Assembly: GCA_913049785.1 (NCBI GenBank)
Contig: CAJWXP010000001.1
Location: forward strand, 1-64,000
DNA: 64,000 bases
Origin: an uncultured Dehalococcoidia bacterium
Lineage (GTDB): Bacteria > Chloroflexota > Dehalococcoidia > Lucifugimonadales > UBA1127
Direction: 5' to 3'
Shown here piece after piece: positions 16,677 to 24,764 of the stretch. Each line of letters begins with the position of its first letter. Position 1 is the stretch's first letter. The position numbers were made by a program, and so were the translations under genes. Below the pieces are notes generated by a model. That model worked only from the letters and a program-made list of their open reading frames with translations, was not told the origin of the DNA and made no database searches.

Positions 16677-17330
16677 AGCGGTGTTGTTTGATCTTGATGG
16701 CACTCTGATCACCGCGTTGCGGCGTTCGGACGTGTAGCCGGAGCACTGCACGAGGACGAGCCAGCGATTCAAGCTGCACTATCACGGGAGAAGTTCGTTG
16801 AGCAGATGCTGACGTGGGACGAGGATGGATACGCTCCCAGGGAAGATGTGTATAGTCTGGTTCTCAAATTATGGCCTGGCGTGACCCGCTCTCTCCAGGA
16901 CCTGCTGGCATTCCACAACCGGACACAACCCGTCTCCACGTTGCCTGATGAACGAGTTGTGGTATTTTTGCGGGAGTTGCACGACGCCGGAGTGCGTTGG
17001 GGTGTTATCACTAATGGAGGCTCGACCCAACGACCAAAAATCGAATCGTCAGGGTTTGGAGACATCATGCCGTTCGTCGTCGTGTCTGGCGAAGTTGGGT
17101 ACGAGAAGCCAGACCCACGCATCTACCAGGACGGGTTGAAGCAGCTAGGCGATGTATCGGCCGCAAACACGCTCTTCGTGGGCGACAACGTCGAAACGGA
17201 CATTGGTGGTGCGCAGTCGGCCGGAATGGCAACGGCGTGGGTGCGGCGAGGTAGCGAATGGCCAGCAGCCAATGAGCCGCCCAGCTACGAGGTCGACCAT
17301 GTGGACGAGCTACGGTCAGTGTTGCTCTAG
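16663..17330 (+). pseudogene. HAD superfamily hydrolase, frameshifted
   Basis: A HAD-IA phosphatase split over two frames. The start ATG at 16663 encodes SLYKAVLFDLDGTLI, which is motif I with both Asp residues. That frame then stops at 16738. From about 16722 the next frame continues AFGRVAGALHEDEPAIQ and holds motif II VITNGG, the KPDPRIY lysine and motif III VGDNVETDIGG through to 17330. One missing base or two extra bases near 16712-16722 explains it. It is either a pseudogene or a sequence error; the rest of the gene is well preserved. An intact version would resemble phosphoglycolate phosphatase-type enzymes. Confidence 0.8.
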
Positions 17331-17365
17331 CGTATGCCGGGGGCACATCCCTCGGAGCCCTTTGC

Positions 17366-17383
17366 CAGAGGGGTTCCCCTCTG
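17366..17383. repeat. Short perfect inverted repeat
   Basis: CAGAGGGG-TT-CCCCTCTG lies between the convergent HAD and aminotransferase genes. It has no T-run, so its terminator role is uncertain. Confidence 0.5.
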
Positions 17384-17412
17384 AACTCCCCAGTGTTGGT
17401 ACTTGGCAAGAG

Positions 17413-17436
17413 CGGCTTTAGTCTCCTCGTCGCAGC
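17413..17436. repeat. 24-bp dispersed repeat, copy A
   Basis: CGGCTTTAGTCTCCTCGTCGC plus AGC is repeated at 17468 with two changes. The core GGGGACTAAAGCCG recurs inverted at 22365. It looks like a short dispersed intergenic element. Confidence 0.6.
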
Positions 17437-17467
17437 GCGTATGCCAGGGACTGGCCTGAGGGCCAGA

Positions 17468-17491
17468 CGGCTTTAGTCCCCTCGCCGCAGC
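17468..17491. repeat. 24-bp dispersed repeat, copy B
   Basis: This is the second copy of the 17413 element, starting 55 bases later with 22 of 24 positions identical, just beyond the aminotransferase stop. Confidence 0.6.
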
Positions 17492-17504
17492 TACACAAAC
17501 CCTG

Positions 17505-18827
17505 CTAAACCCTGCCGTCAGCGCGCAGTGCGGAGAATGTCTCCTCAAAGTACCCTAGCGTCTCCTGGATATCGGCGTCAGTGTGGGCTGATGAGACCAG
17601 TCCGGAGCGCCCGCCCATCAGGTCCATGCCTGAGTTCAACGCAGCCAACCGCAGTTGCCTGACCAATGCCGGTGGGGTCGCGCCCTGCGATTCTGACGGG
17701 TGCTGGTGCTCGGCGTCCGTACACTGGCACTGCATCCCCAACCGAAGCTGGAAGATCGATGCCATGCCGTAGCAGCAACCGGGTATCTCCATGCGCGTCA
17801 TGAGGTCGTTGATGCCGCGTCGCAGCACCGTGGCTGTGGCGTCCGCCTTGGCGTTGTGCTCACCGGTTGCAACGAGTTTCAGCGCCGCCGTGCCCGCAGC
17901 CGCTGCCAGAGGATTGGCGTTGAACGTGCCGGCGTGGCCCACACGGTTGTCGCCGTTGCTCTCATCGTGGGCGATCATGTTCAGGATGTCAGCGCGACCC
18001 GACACGGCGCCGCCGGGCAGCCCGCCAGCGAGGATCTTGGCCAGCGTTGTGACGTCCGGGGTCACGCCGTAGAGGGACTGTGCGCCTCCTGTGGAGATAC
18101 GAAAGCCTGTTACCACCTCGTCGAAAATCAGTACGACGCCATGCTTGGTTGTGACGTCTCGTAGCTCCTGCAAGAACTCCGGGTACACGGGAATCTGGCC
18201 CATGCCAGCGCCTGTGGGCTCTAGGATGACCGCTGCGATGTCGTCGTGCTCCTCCAGCGTGCGCGCTACTGCGCCATTGTCGTTGGGCTGCAGAACGTAG
18301 GACAGGGCGGCGACCTCCGGGGCGATGCCACCCATGTTGCGACCTGAGCCTGCCAGCAGGAAGTCATGCCAGCCGTGGAAGTGGCTCTGGAACTTGATGA
18401 CTTTGTACTTCCCGGTGAACGCTCGAACCAGGCGCAGGGCCAGCAGCGTCGCTTCCGTGCCGGAGGATGTGAATCGCACGCGTTCGGCGGAGGGGATGAG
18501 CTTCTGCACCAGACGACCCCATTCGATCTCCTCCTTGGTGTTGGCTCCCAGATGGGTGCCCTGGGTCACCTTGTCGGTAACGGCCTTTACCACATCCGGG
18601 TGGCCGTGGCCCAGGAGAAGCGCACCGTGGCCCATGACATAATCAACGTACTCATTGCCGTCAACGTCCCACTTGCGGCTTCCCTTGGCGTGGGTAGCCA
18701 CAACGGGGAAGGGCATCAGGAAACGGTTGTCGTGGGTGACGCCGTCGGGGAAGATGTCCATGGCATCGGCGTAGGTCTCCTGCGACGTTGGGTGCTTTGC
18801 TTGATACTGCTCTTCAATGGTCGGCAT
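17505..18827 (-). CDS. Class III aminotransferase (glutamate-1-semialdehyde aminomutase-like)
   Basis: A 440-residue PLP enzyme of the HemL-like subgroup of class III aminotransferases. It shows the VDYVMGHGALLLGHGHP N-terminal region, the cofactor-phosphate SSGTEATLLALRL, FHGWHDF, the VILEPTGAGMG and IFDEVVTGFR segments, and the PLP lysine in TLAKILAGGLPGGAV. No haem-biosynthesis neighbour is present, so a catabolic aminotransferase or aminomutase is as likely as HemL. A Cys-rich CQCTDAEHQH insert near residue 360 is unusual. Confidence 0.9.
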   Translation of the reverse strand: MPTIEEQYQAKHPTSQETYADAMDIFPDGVTHDNRFLMPFPVVATHAKGSRKWDVDGNEYVDYVMGHGALLLGHGHPDVVKAVTDKVTQGTHLGANTKEEIEWGRLVQKLIPSAERVRFTSSGTEATLLALRLVRAFTGKYKVIKFQSHFHGWHDFLLAGSGRNMGGIAPEVAALSYVLQPNDNGAVARTLEEHDDIAAVILEPTGAGMGQIPVYPEFLQELRDVTTKHGVVLIFDEVVTGFRISTGGAQSLYGVTPDVTTLAKILAGGLPGGAVSGRADILNMIAHDESNGDNRVGHAGTFNANPLAAAAGTAALKLVATGEHNAKADATATVLRRGINDLMTRMEIPGCCYGMASIFQLRLGMQCQCTDAEHQHPSESQGATPPALVRQLRLAALNSGMDLMGGRSGLVSSAHTDADIQETLGYFEETFSALRADGRV

Positions 18828-18847
18828 GGTGCGTCTCCCTTGTTTGT

Positions 18848-19885
18848 TTATCGTGGGTCTGCCAGTTGCGTATGTATCTTAAGTAGGCCGGGGACGGTAT
18901 CGGCGGGTCGTCGCGAAAGGCCGCACTCCGTTGCCACGCCGAAGCTACTGCACGACTTTGTTGCCGCCGTGACGCGGGCTTGTGCGCCTTCTAGGCCGTC
19001 CGTGTTGTGGATGAGGCCAAGGAAGACGTCTGTGCCTTCAGACAGCTTCAGGTCTTTCAGCGGTGCGAAGTAGGCATCGTCGTTGCGGTCACGGGGAACG
19101 GGCATGTGCATCCAGGTGACCTGGCGATGGACGCCGCTCACGATGCCGTTGGCGACGCGCACCATGATACCCATGTCTGCAGGCTGCTTGAAGTGTTTGT
19201 GGCCAGAGTCCCCGTAGCAGAAGTGATACCCCACCTGCGCTGGCTCCGGAACAGCGTCAGTCAGGGCAGCGAGCCGGGCGGGAATCTCCGACCACGGATC
19301 TTTCATGATGGTATCGTAGGCGTCTTCCAGGATGGCAAGCTGGTACACGAATTCCCACTGGATGGCCAACTCGTTGTTGGGTATGGCGTCCAGTATCTGA
19401 TCAAGTTCGCCCATCAACGCCTTCTCGTAGATCGGTCCCATGAGGGTATGGGTGTCCGTCTCGAAGTGGCCGATGGCTGGTTCTAGTGGCGCCGGTAGTC
19501 CCACCTGGAAGCGCACATGGGTGGGTATCTTACCCTCGTCCTTCAAGCGCTTGAACACCGCGTAGGACTCGATGGCGGCTTCGGCGTAGCCCAGCGGGCC
19601 CAGGTCTATATCGGCAGCGGTGACGCCGTACTTGGCATGGAGTCGAGGTCGTTGCACGTATGCGTCCGGCGCGGGGTCAACATCCTCAAACTTCCCCTCC
19701 AACTTGTTGAAGACGGCGCGCTGCCAGGCGATCCAGACCGCTCGGTTGCCAAGTTCGCCGTCTGGAAGTCGCTCGATGTGCTGGCCCAGGGCATTGCTGA
19801 GGGTCGTCATGACCACTTCGACGCTCTCCAACGGCACGCTGCCTATGAGTTGAGCTCCTTTGGGGCGCGGGTTGCTGGTCGTCAT
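18848..19885 (-). CDS. MetE/UROD-superfamily protein, paralog 2
   Basis: A 345-residue MetE-C-like protein. It has IGSVPLESVEVVM near the N-terminus, LPDGELGNRAVWIAWQ (the MetE DGE segment), the likely zinc ligands YHFCYGDSGH (His-x-Cys) and a final Cys in FGVATECGLSRR. ATG 19885 has GAGGTG upstream and is preferred over the GTG used in the ORF track. It lies 20 bases downstream of the aminotransferase start on the minus strand. The two MetE-like genes of this window are only distantly similar, so they probably act on different thiol or alkyl substrates. Confidence 0.82.
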   Translation of the reverse strand: MTTSNPRPKGAQLIGSVPLESVEVVMTTLSNALGQHIERLPDGELGNRAVWIAWQRAVFNKLEGKFEDVDPAPDAYVQRPRLHAKYGVTAADIDLGPLGYAEAAIESYAVFKRLKDEGKIPTHVRFQVGLPAPLEPAIGHFETDTHTLMGPIYEKALMGELDQILDAIPNNELAIQWEFVYQLAILEDAYDTIMKDPWSEIPARLAALTDAVPEPAQVGYHFCYGDSGHKHFKQPADMGIMVRVANGIVSGVHRQVTWMHMPVPRDRNDDAYFAPLKDLKLSEGTDVFLGLIHNTDGLEGAQARVTAATKSCSSFGVATECGLSRRPADTVPGLLKIHTQLADPR

Positions 19886-20045
19886 CGCACACCTCACCTC
19901 GCATCGGAATTCCTCGTATGGTCACGCATTATCTGTGGCGCAGGGCAGCTTGTCTACGTATGAGGGCATCGTCGACCGTGAACGAATAAAAACGGCTTGC
20001 AGCTATGCTATGATTGCCGAACGAAATCCATAGCTGGACGGAACA

Positions 20046-21224
20046 ATGAAAAGCTACCTGACCCACCTGGAATGCACGGCCTGCGGGCTGCGCCACGATG
20101 CATCTGAACTCCACACGGTGTGTACGGCCTGCGCCAAGGTGCTGTACCCGCGATACGACCTGGCAGCGGTGAAGGCTGTGGTCTCGCCCTGGGACCTGGC
20201 CTCCCGCGAGCAGACGATGTGGCGCTACTTTGAGGTACTGCCGGTGCTGGACGCGACGAACGTGGCCACGCTGGGCGAGGGCGGTACGCCGTTGCTGCGA
20301 GCCAATCAGCTTGGCGAAGCCCTTGGCTGCACGGACCTGTACATCAAGGATGAGGGGCTGAACCCCACGGCGTCGTTCAAGGCGCGGGGAATGGCTGCGG
20401 CGGTGTCCAAGGCCAAAGAGCTTGGCGTGACGCGCATGATGGTGCCATCGGCGGGGAACGCTGCAGGAGCGATGGCTGCCTATGCCGCCAGAGCAGGGAT
20501 CGAAGCACACCTGTTCATGCCGAAATCGACACCGCAGTCCAACATCCTGGAATCGGGCATCGCCGGCGCAGAGGTGGAGCTTGTTGACGGCCACATCGGA
20601 GACGCAGGCCGCATCGCTCGGGAACGGGCCGCAGAGATACCGATGTTCGACATGTCGACGATGAAGGAGCCGTACCGGGTGGAGGGCAAGAAGACCCTGG
20701 GCTATGAGATCGCGGAGGCCCTGGGCTGGCGGCTGCCGGACGTGATCGTATACCCAACGGGCGGCGGGACGGGGTTGCTGGGGATGTGGAAGGCCTTTGC
20801 GGAGATGGAGGAGATGGGTTGGCTGCCTGACTCGCACCGACCAAGCATGATCGCTGTGCAGGCCGAGGGGTGCGCGCCGGTGGTGAAGGCTTTCCTGGAT
20901 GGCGCGGATCACTGCGAGCCATGGGAGAACGCTCAGACGGTGGCTGCCGGACTTCGGGTGCCCGGGCCCTATGCCGATTACTTGATCCTGCAATGCCTGC
21001 GAGAGAGTGGCGGCACGGCCCTGACGGTTACTGACGACGAAGCCCTGGCGTGCGTGCCGGAGATGGCCGCTGCGGAGGGCATCTTCCCCTGCCCCGAAGG
21101 CGCTGCGACGCTGGCTGCGCTGAAGAAGCTGCTGGCTGATGGCACTGTCGACAAGGACGAGCGCATCGTGCTGCTGAACACGGGCAGCGGCCTGAAGTAT
21201 CTGGACTTGTTTACGGGCCCATGA
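20046..21224 (+). CDS. thrC: Threonine synthase
   Basis: Threonine synthase converts O-phosphohomoserine to threonine with PLP. The 392-residue protein has an N-terminal zinc ribbon (C10, C13, C26, C29) before the catalytic domain, the GEGGTPLL substrate loop, the PLP lysine in NPTASFKARG, the SAGNAAGAMAAYAARAG helix and the phosphate-binding PTGGGTGLLGM. The zinc-ribbon form is common in Chloroflexota and archaea. Its TGA overlaps the ATG of the next small gene. Confidence 0.93.
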   Translation: MKSYLTHLECTACGLRHDASELHTVCTACAKVLYPRYDLAAVKAVVSPWDLASREQTMWRYFEVLPVLDATNVATLGEGGTPLLRANQLGEALGCTDLYIKDEGLNPTASFKARGMAAAVSKAKELGVTRMMVPSAGNAAGAMAAYAARAGIEAHLFMPKSTPQSNILESGIAGAEVELVDGHIGDAGRIARERAAEIPMFDMSTMKEPYRVEGKKTLGYEIAEALGWRLPDVIVYPTGGGTGLLGMWKAFAEMEEMGWLPDSHRPSMIAVQAEGCAPVVKAFLDGADHCEPWENAQTVAAGLRVPGPYADYLILQCLRESGGTALTVTDDEALACVPEMAAAEGIFPCPEGAATLAALKKLLADGTVDKDERIVLLNTGSGLKYLDLFTGP

Positions 21225-21508
21225 CCCAAGACACCGGATGCCCCCACGAGCACCGCGTCCACCTTGGCGAGGAGACACGTCGCGAGGTGGAGCCGTTCTT
21301 CGATGGGCTAGAGGTGTCTACAGGCACCGTGGACCTGTTTGACGGAGCGGACACCGCTGTGTTAGACATCCGGAACGCCGAGGCCGTCTCCTGGTGCCGC
21401 GACTGCTCCCACGTCCTCATCACCTGGCTCATAGGCGACGACCCGCTGGACATGCCCTTCCCCAACACCGCCGCAGAGGGGTTTCTGAGGGTGCGACTCC
21501 AGGCTTAG
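21221..21508 (+). CDS. Small hypothetical protein coupled to thrC
   Basis: A 95-residue acidic protein whose ATG overlaps the thrC stop as ATGA, implying translational coupling. It contains CPHEHRVHLGEETRR near the start and VSWCRDCSHVLITWLIG later. The C-x5-H and C-x2-C arrangement could bind a metal. I do not recognise the family. Its fixed position behind threonine synthase suggests co-expression but not a function. Confidence 0.65.
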   Translation: MTQDTGCPHEHRVHLGEETRREVEPFFDGLEVSTGTVDLFDGADTAVLDIRNAEAVSWCRDCSHVLITWLIGDDPLDMPFPNTAAEGFLRVRLQA

Positions 21509-22097
21509 GAGCCTTAGGGTCTTTTGTTGGATAGGCCTCTTTGTACTAGACCTGGTCGCAGGTGGGGTTGTAGCTGACAGAAGGGCCCCCTTTTTGTGCT
21601 AACCTGCAAGCATGTGGATCGCCATAATGATTGCTTGGATTATTGGACTAATGGGCCTTCCGTTGTTGTGGTTGATTTACCAAGAACGTATCCACCAAAA
21701 GGCCACCCCATCGGGAATTTTTTAATCATGTTCTGGCCAATCCTGCCTTCTGTTAGGGCGTTAGCATTTGCATCTTGGTGGCCGACCCCTTCGGATGAGA
21801 ATCAGATGATGGCATTAGGCCTTGGGCTGGAGTTGTTTGGCGCTCAGTATTTTCTTGTCAAATTTCCATAACACATGTCCCAGCAGGGATAATGTTCCAT
21901 TGGCAGAATGAATCTGGTACCTAATGCCACCACTCGTTATCTTTGTGGCTTGAGTTGGCACCTCACTGCCGGATTATTGATTTGCGCCCCCTCCCGTCCC
22001 GTGAATCTTGTTGCTGCGCTGTCGGTGGCGTATAGTGCGCGGTAAATGGGTCTAGGCTCTCGTTGCAACAAGTTGAAGTGGATGTGGAGGTGAGTAA
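21509..22097. other. Long intergenic stretch, possible tiny membrane peptide only
   Basis: About 590 bases without a convincing gene. Base use is more AT-rich than in the neighbours around 21600-21900. A short ORF at 21612-21725 is listed separately; the 91-residue ORF at 21596 overlaps it in another frame and lacks family features. I see no RNA gene. Confidence 0.5.
21612..21725 (+). CDS. Putative 37-residue single-pass membrane peptide
   Basis: ATG 21612 opens MWIAIMIAWIIGLMGLPLLWLI, a clean transmembrane helix followed by a charged tail (YQERIHQK). It is too short for the ORF track. The SD is weak, so coding status rests on composition alone. Confidence 0.3.
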   Translation: MWIAIMIAWIIGLMGLPLLWLIYQERIHQKATPSGIF

Positions 22098-22346
22098 ATG
22101 GCAACGTTAACGTCACCCAGTAGTACACGGAAAAACAAGACCGTCCTCCAGGGTGAGGAGACCAAGGTCATCAAGGTACTGCCCCTCTATCGCTCCGGCC
22201 AGGTAGGCCTCGGCCTCAAGCGAGTAGCCGAGCTTGGCAAACTCCCCTCCAAGGACGCTTCCGCCGTCCTGCAGCGGCTTCGACACCAGAAGCGAGTCAC
22301 CATCAAGATCGCTTCGAACGGCTATCACTACTTCCGTATGCCGTAG
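22098..22346 (+). CDS. Small basic protein, winged-helix-like
   Basis: An 82-residue basic protein behind a very strong SD (GGAGGTGA). Residues 1-25 are Ser/Thr/Lys-rich. Residues 30-80 (KVLPLYRSGQVGLGLKRVAELGKLPSKDASAVLQRLRHQKRV) look like a helix-turn-helix with a following beta wing ending YHYFRMP. A DNA- or RNA-binding role is an inference from this pattern. I recognise no named family. Confidence 0.6.
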   Translation: MATLTSPSSTRKNKTVLQGEETKVIKVLPLYRSGQVGLGLKRVAELGKLPSKDASAVLQRLRHQKRVTIKIASNGYHYFRMP

Positions 22347-22364
22347 CGCTTATGCTCTCCAGCA

Positions 22365-22378
22365 GGGGACTAAAGCCG
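22365..22378. repeat. Dispersed repeat core GGGGACTAAAGCCG (inverted relative to 17468)
   Basis: It is identical over 14 bases to the reverse complement of the repeat core at 17468-17481. It lies between two small genes. Confidence 0.5.
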
Positions 22379-22431
22379 GTTCTTCGTGTCCTTACTGATG
22401 CTGATGTGTGTAGTGGTGGTGAGGAGGGGAT

Positions 22432-22647
22432 ATGCCAGCTCAATTCGTTTCCGGCCAGCCAGTCAGGGTCATTGCCGATTATGGCCCACAGGACCCCACG
22501 CCCATGCAGGACATCCTGGGTCGATCAGGCATCGTCCGGTTCGTGCACACGCTGCCGGGCGAAGCCCACCCGCAGTACGACGTTAAGTTCCTTGAGGGCA
22601 CGCCTGATACCGCTCTCTGTCGAGAACACTGGCTCATAGCTGAATAA
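22432..22647 (+). CDS. Small SH3/KOW-like protein 1
   Basis: A 71-residue protein with a strong SD (GAGGAGGGG). The pattern FVSGQPVRVIADYG, then LGRSGIVRFVHT, then YDVKFLEG and CREHWLI resembles a small SH3-like barrel: a beta strand, a G-x-V turn and a final strand with E-x-W-L. It shares this layout with the next gene. The function is unknown. Confidence 0.6.
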   Translation: MPAQFVSGQPVRVIADYGPQDPTPMQDILGRSGIVRFVHTLPGEAHPQYDVKFLEGTPDTALCREHWLIAE

Positions 22648-22800
22648 CGTCTGCCCGTATTAACTCCCACTATTCACAAAATATTCATGTATGCCTTCAC
22701 TTATTCATGCTGAATCTACAACCCTCGTACTATGCTCATCTCACTGAATTCACTGGTGGGGTGCCGCAGTAAACCGGCCCCTCGCCACAGGGAGGGAGCC

Positions 22801-23019
22801 ATGACGATGCACCACATCGCATCGAGAGTCCGTATTCGCAAGGGTGATGGAGAGGCCCCCTTGGGCATGTGGGGAAAAGCCGGCCTGGTTGTGGGCATTG
22901 ATGCTTCGCCAGACCCCCGAGTCGAGGGTGTCCAGAGGCACCATCAGAGTTATGCAGTCCTGTTTGACGGCGATAGCGCTCCCATGGACATCTATGAACG
23001 TTGGCTTGAGAGCGCGTAG
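22801..23019 (+). CDS. Small SH3/KOW-like protein 2
   Basis: A 72-residue protein starting at ATG 22801 behind GGGAGGG; the ORF-track start is 23 codons upstream and lacks an SD. Residues SRVRIRKGDGEAPLGMWGKAGLVVGI and then SYAVLFDGDSAPMDIYERWLES mirror the neighbouring 71-residue protein, so the pair probably arose by duplication of a small SH3-like fold. The function is unknown. Confidence 0.6.
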   Translation: MTMHHIASRVRIRKGDGEAPLGMWGKAGLVVGIDASPDPRVEGVQRHHQSYAVLFDGDSAPMDIYERWLESA

Positions 23020-23101
23020 CATCCCCAATTCTCTTCACCGTGCCCCTCGGAGGTACCTCCCATCCTTCCGGAGATTAGCGGCGTGCCTTAGCCATCAGAC
23101 T

Positions 23102-23129
23102 TTGTACCTGCCCACGTTTCTGGTACACT
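23102..23129 (+). promoter_or_regulatory. Promoter of the zinc-ribbon/RGG gene
   Basis: TTGTAC, a 16-base spacer and TACACT lie 64 bases upstream of the ATG. Confidence 0.55.
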
Positions 23130-23192
23130 GTGTTTAATCCAACAACTAAGAATGCATTAGCCCTATGTCACTGAGGAGAAAAGAAAACAACT

Positions 23193-23489
23193 ATGGCAAC
23201 CTTTAAGAACCCATCACGAATGGTCTGGCACACATCGGTCTGCTCCCGCTGCAACAAAGTCATCACACGGGTGCAGCTACCGGGACTGTTCAAGGTCACA
23301 TCCCATCGTATTTGCGATGCGTGCCTCTCAGAGGGCGGAGCAGCCCAGGCCGCTGCGGCTGCACCGGCAGGTGTGGGTAGCGGAACACCGGCCCCCGCAG
23401 CAGCACCAGCACGTCGACCACGTGGCGGTGGCGGAGCCCGGGGTGGTGGCGGCGGACGCAGAGGCGGAGCAGCACCAGCGGCTGAATAG
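23193..23489 (+). CDS. Zinc-ribbon protein with RGG-rich tail
   Basis: A 98-residue protein. Residues 1-50 hold CSRC and CDAC knuckles (C-x2-C, about 22 residues, C-x2-C). Residues 50-75 are Ala/Pro-rich, and the tail is Arg/Gly-rich (RRPRGGGGARGGGGGRRGG). Its own promoter and a terminator make it monocistronic, and an SD (GAGGAGA) precedes the start. Zinc ribbon plus RGG tail suggests RNA or ribosome binding. I recognise no named family. Confidence 0.75.
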   Translation: MATFKNPSRMVWHTSVCSRCNKVITRVQLPGLFKVTSHRICDACLSEGGAAQAAAAAPAGVGSGTPAPAAAPARRPRGGGGARGGGGGRRGGAAPAAE

Positions 23490-23516
23490 ACCCGTCAACC
23501 AAACATCGTAACTGTG

Positions 23517-23556
23517 GAGCCAGTCGTTCTTTTGAGGGAGGCTGGTTCTTCTTTTT
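23517..23556 (+). terminator. Terminator of the zinc-ribbon/RGG gene
   Basis: A 9-bp stem GAGCCAGTC / GGCTGGTTC, with G-T pairs, is followed by TTCTTTTT. Confidence 0.7.
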
Positions 23557-23634
23557 CCTCGCGTCGTATTGGCACATGCGTGCTAAATGATGTATCGTTC
23601 CCGTGGGCAAAGAATCCCTGACTGGGGAGCGAGA

Positions 23635-24744
23635 TTGCGACACATCCTGCACGCTGACATGGACGCCTTCTACGCGTCTGTGGAGCAGTACGACAACCCG
23701 GAGATCCGTGGCAAGCCCGTGCTTGTCGGCGGTTCACCCACGTCACGAGGGGTGGTCGCTGCAGCGTCGTACGAGGCCAGGAAGTTCGGCGTCCACTCCG
23801 CCATGCCAATGAGCTCCGCCGTTCGACGATGCCCTAACGCCGTCATCGTCCGGCCCCGGTTCGATCGCTACCACGAAATATCGCAACAGATACGCGCCAT
23901 CTTCCATCGCGTGACGCCGCTGGTGGAGCCACTATCGCTGGATGAGGCCTACTTGGACGTGACGGACGTGGTCACGGAGGACAGGACAGCGGAGGCCATC
24001 GCGCGAGAGATCAAGCTGCGCGTCAAGATGGACGTCGGCTTGACAATCTCAGTAGGCGTCGCCACGTGCAAATCTGTGGCCAAAGTGGCTTCGGACTTCG
24101 ATAAGCCTGACGGGCTGACCGTGATCCCGCCGGGCACAGAGGCCGCGTTCTTTGCGCCGTTGCCTGTGGGCAAGCTCCAGGGAATCGGGCCGAAGACAGC
24201 AGAACGCTTGAAGCCTGACGGCATCAACACTATCGGTCAGCTGGCCGACAAGCCGGAATCGTGGTTCATCCAGCGGTTCGGCAAGCGCGGCCCCGATCTT
24301 CGCATGATGGCGCTGGGTCAGGACGACCATCCAGTGGCCACAGAGCGAGAGGCAAAGTCGGTCAGCGCCGAGACCACCCTGGCGGAGGATGTGACAGAGC
24401 TTGAAGACCTGCGGGCCATCGTCCGTCAGCAGAGCGAGCGTGTCGCGGGGCACCTTGAGGGCTCAGGCCTCCAGGGGAAGACGGTGACGCTGAAGCTGCG
24501 CCTGTCTGACTTCACCACGTTCACTCGACAAGTAACGGTCACACACCCGGTCTCCGAGGCTGACCAGATCGATGCTGTGGCCCAGGTCATTCTTGAGCGA
24601 GAGATCGCGCCGGACCGCTGGTTCCGGCTGATCGGCGTTGGCGTATCCCACTTCGGCGAGGAGCCGGACAACCCGCAACTAACCCTGTTCGGCACCGATG
24701 ACGAGGAATCGAACGAAGAGCCGGATGAGTTGAGCATAGACTGA
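23635..24744 (+). CDS. dinB: DNA polymerase IV (Y-family)
   Basis: A translesion DNA polymerase. The catalytic acids lie in HADMDAFYASVEQ and SLDEAYLDVTD, the YxxR region is in AASYEARKFGV, and GIGPKTAERL is the helix-hairpin-helix. The little-finger domain runs from about residue 240, and the C-terminus is acidic. TTG 23635 (369 residues) is preferred: GGGGAG lies 6-7 bases upstream and the protein then starts MRHILHADMDAF as in homologs. The ORF-track ATG at 23587 has no SD. The LTLF tail motif (QLTLFGTDD) is a plausible beta-clamp-binding peptide. Confidence 0.93.
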   Translation: MRHILHADMDAFYASVEQYDNPEIRGKPVLVGGSPTSRGVVAAASYEARKFGVHSAMPMSSAVRRCPNAVIVRPRFDRYHEISQQIRAIFHRVTPLVEPLSLDEAYLDVTDVVTEDRTAEAIAREIKLRVKMDVGLTISVGVATCKSVAKVASDFDKPDGLTVIPPGTEAAFFAPLPVGKLQGIGPKTAERLKPDGINTIGQLADKPESWFIQRFGKRGPDLRMMALGQDDHPVATEREAKSVSAETTLAEDVTELEDLRAIVRQQSERVAGHLEGSGLQGKTVTLKLRLSDFTTFTRQVTVTHPVSEADQIDAVAQVILEREIAPDRWFRLIGVGVSHFGEEPDNPQLTLFGTDDEESNEEPDELSID

Positions 24745-24764
24745 CGACGGAGTAGCATTGGCGT

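Noticed and set aside
19929-21278. Minus-strand ORF of 449 residues
   Set aside because: It covers thrC on the opposite strand. Composition is Arg/His-rich with no recognisable domain; the thrC reading frame is clearly the real one.
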